A DNA stretch of 64,000 nt from an uncultured Bacteroidales bacterium (GTDB lineage Bacteria; Bacteroidota; Bacteroidia; Bacteroidales; UBA932): assembly GCA_945948555.1 (NCBI GenBank), contig CAMFBM010000005.1, positions 1 to 64,000 of the forward strand, given 5' to 3'. Below the pieces are notes generated by a model. It saw only the letters and a program-made list of their open reading frames with translations, was not told the DNA's origin and did no database searches. Positions 8,838 to 19,227 of the stretch are shown in pieces; the stretch's first letter is position 1; each line of letters opens with the position of its first letter. A program made the translations under genes and the position numbers.

Positions 8838-11297
8838 CTACTCGAATCGAACTGTGTAAATTCCGCCGGACCCGGTTTCAAGAACCCTGGTCCGGTTTCC
8901 GTATCTGACGGTACACCTTCCTCCGGAGCCGGAGCGGATGAGGGCATAGTCGAGTACGTTGTCCTTCCAGAAGATGTCCACTGTAAAATTTCCGACGGCT
9001 TTAACTCCTGTCAGATGTCCTGTGTGCCAGGCAGCAGGCAGTGCAGGCAGGAGATCGATGCAGTCGTCTTGACTCTGTATGAGCATCTGTGTCACCCCTG
9101 CCACCCCACCGAAGTTTCCGTCAATCTGGAAAGGCGGATGGCGGTCCCAGAGATTGTCGTTGGTTCCCTCGCGCAGAAGATTGCCGTAGAGTTTGTAGGC
9201 CCTGTCACCGTCCCGGAGCCTTGCCCAAAGGTTGAGTTTCCATCCCATTGACCATCCTGTCGCCCCGTCACCCCTGTGCTCAAGGACAACCCTTGATGCC
9301 TCGGCAAGTTCTGGCGTACTCAATGTAGAGATGCTTGTCCCGGGGTAAAGCCCGTAGAGATGATTCAGGTGGCGATGCCTGTCATCAGGGGAGTCGATAT
9401 CATCGTACCATTCCTGGAGCTGACCGTAACATCCTGTCTTGTATGGCACTATGCTGTCAAGTCTCTCTTTCCAGACTTTTGCAGCTGAAGTCCCGGCCGA
9501 GAGAATCTCCGAGACACGCACTGCCCCTGCCAGAATCTCCCGTGCGACTGCATTTGTGAATGTCGCCCCGATGTCAACCGGACCGTGCTCCGGGGAGGTT
9601 GAGGGGCAAATGCTGTAATGACCCTCCGGGGTCTTCCACAGCATCCCAACGGTGAAATCGGCCGCCCCTTTCAGAATCTCGAAGTTCTCCCTCAGGAAGG
9701 TGGTGTCTGCCGTGAAGTCGAAATGCCGGACTATGTGGGTTGCAAGCCAGGGACCGGCCATCGGGCAGTAGTTCCAGGACATGTCCCTGCTGTCAAGCGG
9801 AGATGTGAAACCGAAGATGTTTCCTGAGACGGAGGCAGTCCAGCCTTCCGCCCCGAAATAGGCCTTTGCCGTCCTCCTGCCCGGTTCCACAAGGGTTCTG
9901 ATGAAGTCGAACAGAGGCTGTTCGCATTCGGAAAGATTTGTCGGGCAGGCTGGCCAGTAGTTCATCTGGATGTTGATATTGTTGTGGTAATCCACCCTCC
10001 ACGGGCCGTCCACGTTGTTGTGCCAGATTCCCTGAAGGTTGGCCGGAAGGTTCCCGGGCCGGGAACTTGCAATCAGCAGATACCTTCCAAAATCGTAGTA
10101 CATGGTCTCCAGTCCTGGATCCGCCTTGCCCAGCCGATAGGCAGCGATTCTTTGTGGAGTGGGCTCCAGGCACTTCCCTGAGTCATCCAGCACGAAACTC
10201 ACCCTAGCGAACAGTGAGCGGTAGTCTTCCAGATGTTGCTTTTTCAACCACTCCAGTCCCCGGGAGGAAGCCTCCTGCATCCATTCTTCCGTGGTCTTCA
10301 TCGGCCTGACCCCGATATATGCCTTCCTGTCACTGACGTGCGGATTGAAATTCACCTTGTAGTCGGTGTCGGCGGTAATCAGCAGCACTGCCGAATCTGC
10401 TCCTGAAACTTTCAGAACTCCGTTATCCACAGTGGTTTCACCCCCTTCTGCCACTACTCTCATCCTCATCACGAACTCCATCCCGTTACTTTGGAGCCAT
10501 CCCCTGAAAATGATTCCGTCGCGGCCGTCCCTGCTGAATTTCCCATCCATCAGCGGGTTGGGAATGTAGGTTATTTCAAGATTCTGCGCCCCTCCCTTTG
10601 AGGCTTTGAATGATGCTGCAAGCACGTTTGACGGGTAGGAAATGAAATATTCTCGGTCGTGGCGCACCCCTTCGGCCTCGAAACTCACTCTCACAAGGGC
10701 CGAGTCCAGAAGCAGTTCCCTGAAATAGCCGCTGACCTTCTCCTCATCCAGCCCGGTCCTGATTTTGAATTCTCCCGCGCTCGTGAAACTCCCGAAACGG
10801 AAATTCTTCTCATCATTTGCGGGATATGGCACTGTACTGTCGAAATTTTGCGAAAGCAGTTCCCAGGCCTCGTCACGCCTTCCTTTCACGAGGGCTTCCC
10901 TGATTTGCGGGAGCAGGTGGGCGGATTCCTTGTTCACGTCCCAGTAGTCCCTGGCCGACGAAACGGCTCCGGGACCTCCTCTCCAGAGGGTTTTCTCGTT
11001 GAAGGTGATTCTCTCCGTCGCGACGGAACCGAAGATATTTGCTCCGATGTTCCCGTTCCCGATCGGAAGCGAGCAGTTTTCCCATTCAAGGTCGGAGTTC
11101 TGAATGCCGTCACCTGAGTTGACAAGGTTTGTCGCCCCGCTCCAGGCCGTCTTGCCGGTGGATGTGCAGGGTTTGTCAAACCAGATGCGCCGGTCGGGAT
11201 TCTGGGCCTGAAGTGAAAGCGTGTATGTGGTAAAAAGGATATATAACAAAAATGGAATATATACAGGGAATGAGGAAATATTGAATATTCTTTTCAT
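8838..11297 (-). CDS. Glycoside hydrolase family 95 alpha-L-fucosidase (secreted)
   Basis: An 819-residue secreted enzyme. It starts with a signal peptide (hydrophobic to about residue 32, ending LSLQAQ). The N-terminal GH95 beta-sandwich carries LPIGNGNIGANIFG and FNEKTLWRGGPG. The (alpha/alpha)6 barrel carries INIQMNYWPACPTNLSECE, which holds the conserved Asn residues of the family, and CPSTSPEHGP, which holds the general acid Glu. GH95 enzymes invert alpha-1,2-linked L-fucose (or L-galactose). No fucose catabolic genes are adjacent. It is transcribed divergently from the OPA transporter. Confidence 0.92.
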   Translation of the reverse strand: MKRIFNISSFPVYIPFLLYILFTTYTLSLQAQNPDRRIWFDKPCTSTGKTAWSGATNLVNSGDGIQNSDLEWENCSLPIGNGNIGANIFGSVATERITFNEKTLWRGGPGAVSSARDYWDVNKESAHLLPQIREALVKGRRDEAWELLSQNFDSTVPYPANDEKNFRFGSFTSAGEFKIRTGLDEEKVSGYFRELLLDSALVRVSFEAEGVRHDREYFISYPSNVLAASFKASKGGAQNLEITYIPNPLMDGKFSRDGRDGIIFRGWLQSNGMEFVMRMRVVAEGGETTVDNGVLKVSGADSAVLLITADTDYKVNFNPHVSDRKAYIGVRPMKTTEEWMQEASSRGLEWLKKQHLEDYRSLFARVSFVLDDSGKCLEPTPQRIAAYRLGKADPGLETMYYDFGRYLLIASSRPGNLPANLQGIWHNNVDGPWRVDYHNNINIQMNYWPACPTNLSECEQPLFDFIRTLVEPGRRTAKAYFGAEGWTASVSGNIFGFTSPLDSRDMSWNYCPMAGPWLATHIVRHFDFTADTTFLRENFEILKGAADFTVGMLWKTPEGHYSICPSTSPEHGPVDIGATFTNAVAREILAGAVRVSEILSAGTSAAKVWKERLDSIVPYKTGCYGQLQEWYDDIDSPDDRHRHLNHLYGLYPGTSISTLSTPELAEASRVVLEHRGDGATGWSMGWKLNLWARLRDGDRAYKLYGNLLREGTNDNLWDRHPPFQIDGNFGGVAGVTQMLIQSQDDCIDLLPALPAAWHTGHLTGVKAVGNFTVDIFWKDNVLDYALIRSGSGGRCTVRYGNRTRVLETGSGGIYTVRFE

Positions 11298-11337
11298 ATT
11301 TCGACAAATTATAAATATTTCGAAAAATCACATGTTA

Positions 11338-11386
11338 CAAAAGTAGGAATTTATATTCAACTCTGGTGATTTATTCCTTAAATTTG
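11338..11386. promoter_or_regulatory. Divergent promoter elements between GH95 and the OPA transporter
   Basis: TACTTTTG on the minus strand (11338-11345) lies about 40 bases before the GH95 start, and TAAATTTG on the plus strand (11379-11386) about 70 bases before the transporter start. Both match TAnnTTTG. Neither has a clear TTTG 19 bases upstream. Confidence 0.5.
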
Positions 11387-11455
11387 CGGACCACATTGAC
11401 GGATTCTCTGATGGAGAAAATCCGAATCAGGAAAATATTTACATAATAACTTGTT

Positions 11456-12913
11456 ATGTCATTTTTTGATTTCTACAAAATGAGCGGTCCTGCCGCCAGG
11501 ATGCTTCCTGCCGAAAGTCAGGACAAGGTTTACAGACGCAAGAGGATGCAGACTTTCATTGCGGCAACCTTCGGCTATGCCCTCTACTATGTTTGCCGCC
11601 TGTCGATGGGCGTGATGAAACAGCCTTTGATTGATGCAGACCTGTTGAATGCCACACAGTTGGGTCTGATTGGCGCCTGTCTTTACTGGGCATACGCGGT
11701 GGGCAAGCTGGTGAACGGTTTCCTTGCTGACGCCTCCAACATCAAGCGCTTCATGGCGACTGGACTGGTCATCTCGGTGCTGATGAATTTCCTGATGGGA
11801 GTGATGGGCGTTTCAGCGATGTCTGACACCGGCATCAGCGCTGCAGCCGGCACGAACACTGCACTTTTCATCAGTTTTGCCGTGTGCTGGGCATTGAACG
11901 GATGGAGCCAGTCGATGGGGGCTCCGCCTGCAATCGTTTCGCTTTCAAGATGGTTCCCGCTCAGGAGCAGAGGCACCTTCTACGGTTTTTTCAGTGCTTC
12001 GCACAACATAGGTGAAGGCCTTTCGTTCATCTTTGTGGGTTCCCTCGTGGCTGCCTTCAGCTGGAAATGGGGGTTTTTCGGGGCTGCTCTTGCCGGAATC
12101 CTCGGTGTCATCCTGATTTTGTTCTGGCTGCATGACAATCCTGAAAGTCAAAGGCTTGCGCCTATTGAGGTTCTTTCCGGGGAGATGAGCCAGGAAGAGT
12201 ACGACAGGAACCGTCAGGAAATGCTCCGCCAGGCCGGTGATGCAAAGAAAGCCCAGCAGGCCCAGACCAGGGCAATGCAGGCGGCAGTCATCAGGAACCC
12301 GGGTGTCTGGATTCTTGCCCTTGCGAGTGCGTTTATGTATATGAGCCGTTACGCAATCAATGAGTGGGGAGTGATTTTCCTTCAGGAGGCTAAGGACTAC
12401 AGTCTTGCGGAGGCATCAGCCATCATCGGAATCAATCCGATTCTGGGTATCCTCGGCACGGTGGTTTCCGGATGGCTCAGCGACAAGGTATTCAAGGGTG
12501 ACAGGAAATATCCGGCGTTCGCTGCCGGAATCCTGGAGTCCATCGCACTTGCCCTCTTCCTTTTCGGTGGCCCGGCAAAATGGGTCAACATACTTGCAAT
12601 GGTACTCTTCGGCATTGCAATCGGATGTCTCATCGCCTTCCTTGGTGGCCTGATGGCAATCGACCTTGTTCCGCGCAGGGCCACGGGAGCGGCCCTTGGC
12701 ATTGTCGGCATTGCATCCTACATTGCCGCCGGTCTCCAGAATGTCGTGACGGGTTTTCTGCTTGACAACAACATCATTGACAAGGTCAACTCCCTTGGGG
12801 AAACGGTCAGTGTACACGATTTCTCCTATGTCGCCTGGTTCTGGTTCGGAAGCGCGGTTGTTTCCTTCCTGCTCCCGGTGCTGAACTGGAGACGCAGGCA
12901 GCAGGTAATTTAA
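11456..12913 (+). CDS. Organophosphate:phosphate antiporter family MFS transporter
   Basis: A 485-residue, 12-helix major facilitator protein of the OPA (GlpT/UhpT) family. It shows the family start FGYALYYVCRLSMGVMKQPL, the loop GKLVNGFLADASNIKRFM, and a hydrophilic central loop of about residues 225-280. Members exchange sugar phosphates or glycerol 3-phosphate for phosphate across the inner membrane. The substrate cannot be read from the sequence. A second, different OPA protein is at 21629-23047. A strong terminator follows. Confidence 0.88.
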   Translation: MSFFDFYKMSGPAARMLPAESQDKVYRRKRMQTFIAATFGYALYYVCRLSMGVMKQPLIDADLLNATQLGLIGACLYWAYAVGKLVNGFLADASNIKRFMATGLVISVLMNFLMGVMGVSAMSDTGISAAAGTNTALFISFAVCWALNGWSQSMGAPPAIVSLSRWFPLRSRGTFYGFFSASHNIGEGLSFIFVGSLVAAFSWKWGFFGAALAGILGVILILFWLHDNPESQRLAPIEVLSGEMSQEEYDRNRQEMLRQAGDAKKAQQAQTRAMQAAVIRNPGVWILALASAFMYMSRYAINEWGVIFLQEAKDYSLAEASAIIGINPILGILGTVVSGWLSDKVFKGDRKYPAFAAGILESIALALFLFGGPAKWVNILAMVLFGIAIGCLIAFLGGLMAIDLVPRRATGAALGIVGIASYIAAGLQNVVTGFLLDNNIIDKVNSLGETVSVHDFSYVAWFWFGSAVVSFLLPVLNWRRRQQVI

Positions 12914-12918
12914 AGAGA

Positions 12919-12946
12919 AAGCCGACCCGGATGGGTCGGCTTTTTT
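12919..12946 (+). terminator. Rho-independent terminator after the OPA transporter
   Basis: AGCCGACCC (12920-12928), a 4-base loop, and GGGTCGGCT (12933-12941) form a perfect 9-bp stem followed by a T run. It starts six bases after the stop codon. Confidence 0.9.
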
Positions 12947-12964
12947 CTGCGTAAGGGTGATGTC

Positions 12965-14419
12965 TTATTTGACAAATCCCCGTTTGTCCAGCCTCTTGCT
13001 GAGATTGAATGCAAGACCGAAGTTCATTGCCAGATTCAATCTCTTGTAAGGTACAAGAAGATTGTTGAATGGTGCAAAGTTGGTGACAATCGAGTCGGTT
13101 CCGACAAAGAAGTCGATTGCACGGCAATGCAGGTTGAGATATGCCCCGAAGGAGGATCCGAAGTTTGAAAGACCGTAACTTGCGCTGAATCCCAGGCAGT
13201 TGCCTGCTGCAATGTTCAGGCTGACCCTTCCTTCATACTGTGTGTGTGCACCCTGGATTCTTGTGGTGAACAGACCTCCCACGGACATTCCGTCCCAGAA
13301 AGGCATCTTGTATTCCACGGCCGCATTGATGGTTGCGGAAAGCATCTCGTTGTAGGCTCCGCTTTCCTTTTTGTAGAGGACAATCAGTTCCTGGAGGTCT
13401 TTGCCCATCTTGTTGAACTGGTTGTTTATTGAGTTCTCGCTTCCCTCGTCAAGGGAGACATTCTCAAATCCGTTGAACTCCCAGACATTGCCTTCTTTCG
13501 TGCTTGCAAGCATCGAGGACTTCCAGTGGATGAATCCCAGATCGAGAATAGATGCCGAAACGGTCAGACCCTTGAGGATTTCGTAGGAGAATCCCAGGTC
13601 AAATGCCACTCCGAATCCTCCAAGGACTGAGGCCGGGGTGAAACCCGAGTTGATTCCTATGTGACTGAAATCAATCTGATCGGCAGTCTTGCCCTCCGGT
13701 ATGTCTCCGACTTCCCCGTATGTAGGTATGTTGACAAAGTCCCCGATTGAAGCCTGAAGGGTTCCGTCCGCTTCCACCCTCCACCTGTCTTCGCTCAGCT
13801 CAAGATTCATGTTCTTCATGTTCAGGTCAACGCTGGCCAGCCCGAGAAGGGCTTTCACCTTTGCCCCTACAACAAGCTTGTCGCTGATTCTTTGTGACTG
13901 TCCGAGAGATAGTTCTGCGTAGGCCCTCGCCTTGACGCCGAGATTGCTGATGTTGTAGTACTGAGCACCTCCGACATTTTTCATAAATGAGAAAAGGTCA
14001 CGCGGGAGGTTGACTGAGGCCGTTTCCCTGATGTTCAGTTCCACTGTCGTGAAACCGTTCTTCTTTCCCCAGGCTCCGATTGAGAGGATGCTGGTGTTGA
14101 GGTCCTGAGAAATGATGTTCTTCTTGCTGAGTCTGCCAAGGAAGGTGTCCGCATCGACCTGGTTGCTCATGAAAGTGGTCAGACCTCCGTCTGCAGTAGG
14201 GTACAGGAAGGTGTTGATTCCCAAATTCGAGGAGACTCCGACGCTTGTGTAGCCGAGTGCCGGAAGCGTGAAATAACTTCTGGCGCTTGGTGTCGCAGGG
14301 TTAAGCCTGTGTCTGAAATCGTAGCCGTCAAGGAAATATGCGGTCTTCATCGTTGTCTGCGCAAAAGCGGCAGTTCCCAGAGCAAGGGAGAAAACGAAAA
14401 TGTTGAATATCTTTTTCAT
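12965..14419 (-). CDS. DUF5723 family outer-membrane beta-barrel protein
   Basis: A 484-residue secreted protein with a clear signal peptide ending TAAFAQ. The body contains many short alternating segments with aromatic ends, as in an outer-membrane barrel, and starts with YFLDGYDFRHRLNPA, typical of DUF5723. It ends close to the 3' end of the transporter on the other strand. It begins two bases after the preceding lipoprotein gene, so the two form an operon. The function is unknown; the pairing suggests a shared envelope role. Confidence 0.75.
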   Translation of the reverse strand: MKKIFNIFVFSLALGTAAFAQTTMKTAYFLDGYDFRHRLNPATPSARSYFTLPALGYTSVGVSSNLGINTFLYPTADGGLTTFMSNQVDADTFLGRLSKKNIISQDLNTSILSIGAWGKKNGFTTVELNIRETASVNLPRDLFSFMKNVGGAQYYNISNLGVKARAYAELSLGQSQRISDKLVVGAKVKALLGLASVDLNMKNMNLELSEDRWRVEADGTLQASIGDFVNIPTYGEVGDIPEGKTADQIDFSHIGINSGFTPASVLGGFGVAFDLGFSYEILKGLTVSASILDLGFIHWKSSMLASTKEGNVWEFNGFENVSLDEGSENSINNQFNKMGKDLQELIVLYKKESGAYNEMLSATINAAVEYKMPFWDGMSVGGLFTTRIQGAHTQYEGRVSLNIAAGNCLGFSASYGLSNFGSSFGAYLNLHCRAIDFFVGTDSIVTNFAPFNNLLVPYKRLNLAMNFGLAFNLSKRLDKRGFVK

Positions 14420-14421
14420 AA

Positions 14422-16251
14422 TTATTTCAGATTGGTTGTAAATTCTCCGACAAGCCTTGCCTTGATGTCGGTCAGCCTGATACCTTGTTCCCTGTTGAGG
14501 GCTATACCCTCGGAAGTCTCATTTGAACTGCCTGATACCGTGAGTCTTATGCCGTCAAGTGTTTTAAGTGCATCGTTGCTTGCGGAAACTGTGAGCACAA
14601 TTGGAGAAATGCTTTCTGCATCGGTCCTGCCCGCCTTGATCGTGCCGTCAACCGTTACTTCCGCTCCGGCAATCACATTGCCTTCAGTGTCGACAGGCAC
14701 GGCCGAAAGATCGAAATCAACCGGAATGGTACTTGTCATATTGAATTTCAGGGCGAGGGAGGTGACATTGAGATCCATATTCTCGCCCAGTCCGAGAGAG
14801 CCTGCGAGTCCCTTGATGTCTTCAGGAGTGTATTCGAGCCTGAAGTTGCGTCCGAATGCAAGGGTGGCATCGAAAGAATAGTCAATAGAGCAGGTATAGT
14901 TTCTGTTCGTCTCAATTGTTACATACTCGTCTGCATCGGATTGGATGGCAATGTCCTCGATGCCGATACTTGACGGAATCTGTGAGAGAATTTCGGCAAT
15001 TTCCGTTTTCCTGATGTCCCTGTCGCCCTGCTGTGCACCGGAATGTGTTCCCTGCCTTGAGATGAAAATACGGGATACTCCCTTTTCCAGGAGGATTTCC
15101 TCGGAACCTTCGCCACCGATGCTGAGTGAGGCGTAAGGGGTGGCCTGTGCCTTCGCGTAGGCCTTGAGGGTTGCTGCAATACTTGCCTTGAATGGAGTCT
15201 TGTTGTCAATGGTGAAACCTATGACCGGATTCCAGATGTCAAGCGAAATGTTTTCCCCTGAGAGGAACTCCGGGAGTTCTCCCAGTTCAAATTTCTGATT
15301 GTCAATATTGTAGGATGTGTTGAGCTTCGCTGTCACCGATTTTACGGCTATGTCGTTCATCACAATGTTGATTGTCAGGCTGAGACTTCCCTGGGAAGGA
15401 ATGGATGTGAAATCCGCCGGGTCAATCTTCACGTCACCGCTGACAGAGACATTGTCATTGATGACAATTTTTCTTTTCCCTTCGACTGTGACAAGCCCCA
15501 TTCCGGAAGTCATCTTACTGAAGTCGATGCCGGTGATGTTCAGGTCAATGGATGATGAAATGCCTTTTGTTACCTTAATCGGGGTGTCAATCCTGAGAGT
15601 GTTTCCGGAGATCGAGAATCTGCTGTCTGATGCGTCCTTCTTGCTGACTGTCAGGTACTGGGGGAAGACAATCTGCATTCCTGCACAAAGTTCTACTGCT
15701 CCCGTGCTGATGTTGAAACGCAAGGATGCAGGTGCATCCGTCACCATTTCCTTGATGTCCACGATGCTTTCCTCTTCGAACGCCTGGTCAAGAGAAACGC
15801 TCATCTTTGTGTCGGAAGGCAGGGAGTAGGTGAATGCCGGCAGGCTTGAGAAAAGAGAAATCCCTGCAGGTGACGTGGATGAGGTGAATCTGGAAGTCGG
15901 GAGTGAAATGTTCACGTCATTTGCCTGCTGAAGTTTTCCGATGGAAATGTCGTCGACTCTGAAATCTGTCGAGAAATTCTCTTCAGGAGCAACCCCCAGG
16001 AAGTAGTCTCCTGTTGCCTCATCGCATTGAATACCCTGCGCACCCTCTTCTATTTTAAGGAAATCTCCGATTTTGATGAATTCGGAAGAGCCGATTGGGA
16101 GGCTGATGTCGCCCTTGATGTTGATGGATGTGTCAATGGGTTTTGAAAGGTCGTAGTCTTGGTTGACACACGAGCAAAACAACCCGCAAAGGGCCAGAAA
16201 TGCCGCCAGATGAATTCTGACGGTCATTTTCTCAGTTAAGAAGTTCAGCAT
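14422..16251 (-). CDS. Large secreted lipoprotein of unknown function
   Basis: A 609-residue protein whose N-terminus MTVRIHLAAFLALCGLFCSC is a lipoprotein signal with the lipid-accepting Cys in LFCSC. An upstream in-frame ATG (16251) precedes this signal by eight codons; the start at 16227 fits a signal peptide equally well. The rest is rich in beta-type segments and in Thr/Ser, with no domain that I recognise. It is co-transcribed with the DUF5723 barrel protein. A perfect Bacteroidota promoter lies just upstream. Confidence 0.75.
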   Translation of the reverse strand: MLNFLTEKMTVRIHLAAFLALCGLFCSCVNQDYDLSKPIDTSINIKGDISLPIGSSEFIKIGDFLKIEEGAQGIQCDEATGDYFLGVAPEENFSTDFRVDDISIGKLQQANDVNISLPTSRFTSSTSPAGISLFSSLPAFTYSLPSDTKMSVSLDQAFEEESIVDIKEMVTDAPASLRFNISTGAVELCAGMQIVFPQYLTVSKKDASDSRFSISGNTLRIDTPIKVTKGISSSIDLNITGIDFSKMTSGMGLVTVEGKRKIVINDNVSVSGDVKIDPADFTSIPSQGSLSLTINIVMNDIAVKSVTAKLNTSYNIDNQKFELGELPEFLSGENISLDIWNPVIGFTIDNKTPFKASIAATLKAYAKAQATPYASLSIGGEGSEEILLEKGVSRIFISRQGTHSGAQQGDRDIRKTEIAEILSQIPSSIGIEDIAIQSDADEYVTIETNRNYTCSIDYSFDATLAFGRNFRLEYTPEDIKGLAGSLGLGENMDLNVTSLALKFNMTSTIPVDFDLSAVPVDTEGNVIAGAEVTVDGTIKAGRTDAESISPIVLTVSASNDALKTLDGIRLTVSGSSNETSEGIALNREQGIRLTDIKARLVGEFTTNLK

Positions 16252-16280
16252 CTTAATTTTGTCGTTAAAGGTTCAACAGG

Positions 16281-16311
16281 CAAAGTTAATAGAAATAGGC
16301 ACAATATCAAA
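16281..16311 (-). promoter_or_regulatory. Consensus Bacteroidota promoter for the lipoprotein-DUF5723 operon
   Basis: On the minus strand TTTG (16308-16311), 19 bases, then TAACTTTG (16281-16288). This is an exact match to the TTTG-N19-TAnnTTTG form and lies about 30 bases before the start. Confidence 0.8.
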
Positions 16312-16337
16312 TATTTGTCACAACGCCAGCGGCAGGT

Positions 16338-16368
16338 TTTGAATCGAAGCGGAAGATTCCTATATTTG
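16338..16368 (+). promoter_or_regulatory. Consensus Bacteroidota promoter for the beta-barrel protein
   Basis: TTTG (16338-16341), 19 bases, then TATATTTG (16361-16368), 42 bases before the ATG at 16411. It is back-to-back with the lipoprotein promoter. Confidence 0.8.
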
Positions 16369-16410
16369 CGGTTATTCGAACGGTAGGGTTATTTCGGAAA
16401 TATTTACAAA

Positions 16411-19227
16411 ATGGTGAATATACACGAATCGAGACATATATATATAATATCGTATATATTTTTTTTCATCGCCGTAATACGGCTCACTTTCGCGGCGGTT
16501 CCCGCCTTCGCGCAGCAGACCTGCCTTAAAGGCTGCATCTGCGACAGTCTCACTCTTGCACCGATGCCCGGAGTTGTAGTCGAACTCAACGAAATATACA
16601 AACAGTCAGACCATTATGTCACTTCGGGACAGGACGGTGTCTTTGTATTCAACAATATTCCCGAAGGGAAATACAAACTTCGTTGCAGTGTCCTCGGATA
16701 TGTGACCAGGGAATTGAGAGTCAGTGGGAATGTGACCGATCTCGGGCTGATTCTGATGCGGGAGGACATCATTGCCCTGGATGCTGCAGTACACACAGAG
16801 GAGGCAATCCGCACGTCCCAGAGTGGGGATACACTGACTTATAATGCAGCAGCCTACAAGACTATGATGGGGGCTTCCTCGGAGGAACTCATCTCGAAGA
16901 TGCCGGGCATTGCCGTGGGGGCGAGGGAGGTGGAGGCCAACGGAAAGAAGGTTTCGAAGATTCTCATCGACGGGAAGGAATATTTCAGCGACGACGTGAT
17001 GACTGCCCTCAGGAACATTCCGGCTGACCTGGTGAGTGAGATTGAGGTGGTCAACAAACTGAGTGACGAGGGAGAGATGACGGGAATCAGCGATGGGGAA
17101 GATTACACGGCAATCAACATAGTCACCAAAAAACGCTCTGGAAAAGGCGCTGTGACCGGGAGGTTCTACGGTGGCTACGGCATTCCGGACAAGTACATTG
17201 CAGGTGCTTCGGTCAATTACCTCGGGGAGGAAAGGACGGCGACTCTGCTCGGGATGGCCAACAACATCAGCAAGTACAATTTCGTCTCGGACGATCTGGT
17301 GAGCGCTTCCTCCTCAGGAGGCGGTTCCGTGGACGGGAATTTTCAGGTGAAGCCGCTCTCAGGCCTGTCCTCAGTGCAATCCTTTGGGGCAAACTACTCG
17401 AACGCCTGGTTCAACGGAAGCTATATGTTCAACCGCATCACTAACCACAATTACTCGGACAATGTCCGGAGGCGTTTTCTGGATGAGGATTGGGAGCAAG
17501 TGACATCCACGGGATCGGATTTCGATGCAAAAAACAACACCCATCGTTTCACGGGGAAGTTTTCCGTCAATCCCAAGGGGAAGCATTCACTGGTGATCCG
17601 TCCTTCAGTTTCCTATCAGAATCTCTTCGATGAAAGATTCCAGAAAATTGGACTGCACAATGTCTCCCTCACCGCCGATGAACTCACAGGAGTGAGGGAC
17701 AGCCTTTTCAAGCGCAACAGAACAGTCCGCAGCGACAATGACAGGTGGAATGTGAATGCGAGGATGAGTCTTGTGTACAGGTACAGGTTCAAGAAGTCAG
17801 GACGCTCTCTTTCAGTCTCTGCTTCAGGAAGTTACTACCGCTACTCCGGCCTGGATCATTCCTCTCAGTTCACAATTCTGGACCCTCTTGCCGGCTTTGA
17901 CGAACAGAAGGCAAAAAGCAGTTCGCGCCAGTACAGGGACAGGCTGACGGAGAACTACTCCTTCTCTGCCGGGACAACCTACACCGAACCCATCGACAGG
18001 AAAAACCGTCTTGCTCTGGACTACCGTTTCACTCAGACGGGGAGTCTCGGGGACAGCCGGACATATCTCTTTGATTCCGATGCAGGTACATTCCTGGATG
18101 CCCCTGACTTGAGGCAGTCGGCAGTCAGTTCGAACATCTTCAGGACCCATCTTGCCGGGATGAGGTACAATTTCAGGTACAGGAAACTTCAGGTGACCGC
18201 AAGCCTGTCCTACCAGAGGGTTGACTATCAGGGCACATCCCTGATGCCGACCCAATACACGGTGCACCGGGGCTTCAACAATCCGATTTACAGCGTGGTG
18301 GCAAACCTGCCGTTCAATCCCGAAAATTCACTTCGCATCGATGCCAGGAGCAAGACTTCAAATCCGTCCGTGAGTATGATGCAGGGGAGCGTGAACCTGA
18401 CCAACCCGAGCTTCGTGCGTTCCGGCAATCCCGACATTGTCCCGTCCTACCTCCACAATGTCAACGTTCGTTACATCCACACCAACCGCAGGAAGGGTTC
18501 CACTATTTCTGTCTCGATGTCGGTTTCAGGCAGCGGAAATTACCTCTGCGATTCCCTGGTGGTGGATTCTCCGGATTTCGAAGTGGCTGAGGGGGTAAAA
18601 CTGGGAGACGGCAACCAGTTCAGCAAGCCGGTCAATCTGGGGGGCTACTACAAGGTCTCCGGCCGTTTCACCTACGGATTTCCTGTCAACTTTCTCTCCA
18701 GCAATTTTAACATAGACCTGTCGGGTTTCGTTTCCTCAGTTCCCGGGATGATCAATGCAGACTATGTCCCGGTGCACCGCGACGGCTGTTCTCTCGGGGG
18801 AAAACTCGACAGCAACATCAGTGACCGCCTTGATTTCACACTTTCCTACAATGCCAAGTACGTGAACAACGAGTATTCAAGTGCGAGGGGAGTCACCCGG
18901 AACAACTATTTCACCCAGAATGCGAGGGGAAGCGTCAAGTGGATTTTCTGGAAAGGATTCGTGCTGACCGGTTCCCTGCATTTCCAGCAGAACCTCAGCA
19001 TTGACAGGCGTTACAACGACAGGCTACTTTACTGCGACATCTTCCTCGGAAAGAAGCTCTTCCGCAACCGGATGGGTGAAATCAACATTGGGGTGAACGA
19101 CCTTTTCAATGCCACGGGCCGGTACTTCCGTCACACGATCAATGCCAACGGCGCGACGGATTCCTCAGACCTCGGAATGGGACGCTATTTCTCGATTCAG
19201 TTTGTCTATCACCTCCGGCATTACTGA
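16411..19227 (+). CDS. Outer-membrane beta-barrel family protein with carboxypeptidase-like N-terminal domain
   Basis: A 938-residue TonB-receptor-like protein. It has a signal peptide ending PAFAQQ, a carboxypeptidase-regulatory-like beta domain (about residues 38-115; DSLTLAPMPGVVVELNE, GKYKLRCSVLGY), a plug-like segment (about 130-220; SSEELISKMPGI, ILIDGKEYFSDD, VVNKLSDEGEM) and a long C-terminal barrel ending in an aromatic strand (FVYHLRHY). It resembles the stand-alone beta-barrel family rather than SusC and has no SusD next to it. The substrate is unknown. It has its own consensus promoter. Confidence 0.85.
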   Translation: MVNIHESRHIYIISYIFFFIAVIRLTFAAVPAFAQQTCLKGCICDSLTLAPMPGVVVELNEIYKQSDHYVTSGQDGVFVFNNIPEGKYKLRCSVLGYVTRELRVSGNVTDLGLILMREDIIALDAAVHTEEAIRTSQSGDTLTYNAAAYKTMMGASSEELISKMPGIAVGAREVEANGKKVSKILIDGKEYFSDDVMTALRNIPADLVSEIEVVNKLSDEGEMTGISDGEDYTAINIVTKKRSGKGAVTGRFYGGYGIPDKYIAGASVNYLGEERTATLLGMANNISKYNFVSDDLVSASSSGGGSVDGNFQVKPLSGLSSVQSFGANYSNAWFNGSYMFNRITNHNYSDNVRRRFLDEDWEQVTSTGSDFDAKNNTHRFTGKFSVNPKGKHSLVIRPSVSYQNLFDERFQKIGLHNVSLTADELTGVRDSLFKRNRTVRSDNDRWNVNARMSLVYRYRFKKSGRSLSVSASGSYYRYSGLDHSSQFTILDPLAGFDEQKAKSSSRQYRDRLTENYSFSAGTTYTEPIDRKNRLALDYRFTQTGSLGDSRTYLFDSDAGTFLDAPDLRQSAVSSNIFRTHLAGMRYNFRYRKLQVTASLSYQRVDYQGTSLMPTQYTVHRGFNNPIYSVVANLPFNPENSLRIDARSKTSNPSVSMMQGSVNLTNPSFVRSGNPDIVPSYLHNVNVRYIHTNRRKGSTISVSMSVSGSGNYLCDSLVVDSPDFEVAEGVKLGDGNQFSKPVNLGGYYKVSGRFTYGFPVNFLSSNFNIDLSGFVSSVPGMINADYVPVHRDGCSLGGKLDSNISDRLDFTLSYNAKYVNNEYSSARGVTRNNYFTQNARGSVKWIFWKGFVLTGSLHFQQNLSIDRRYNDRLLYCDIFLGKKLFRNRMGEINIGVNDLFNATGRYFRHTINANGATDSSDLGMGRYFSIQFVYHLRHY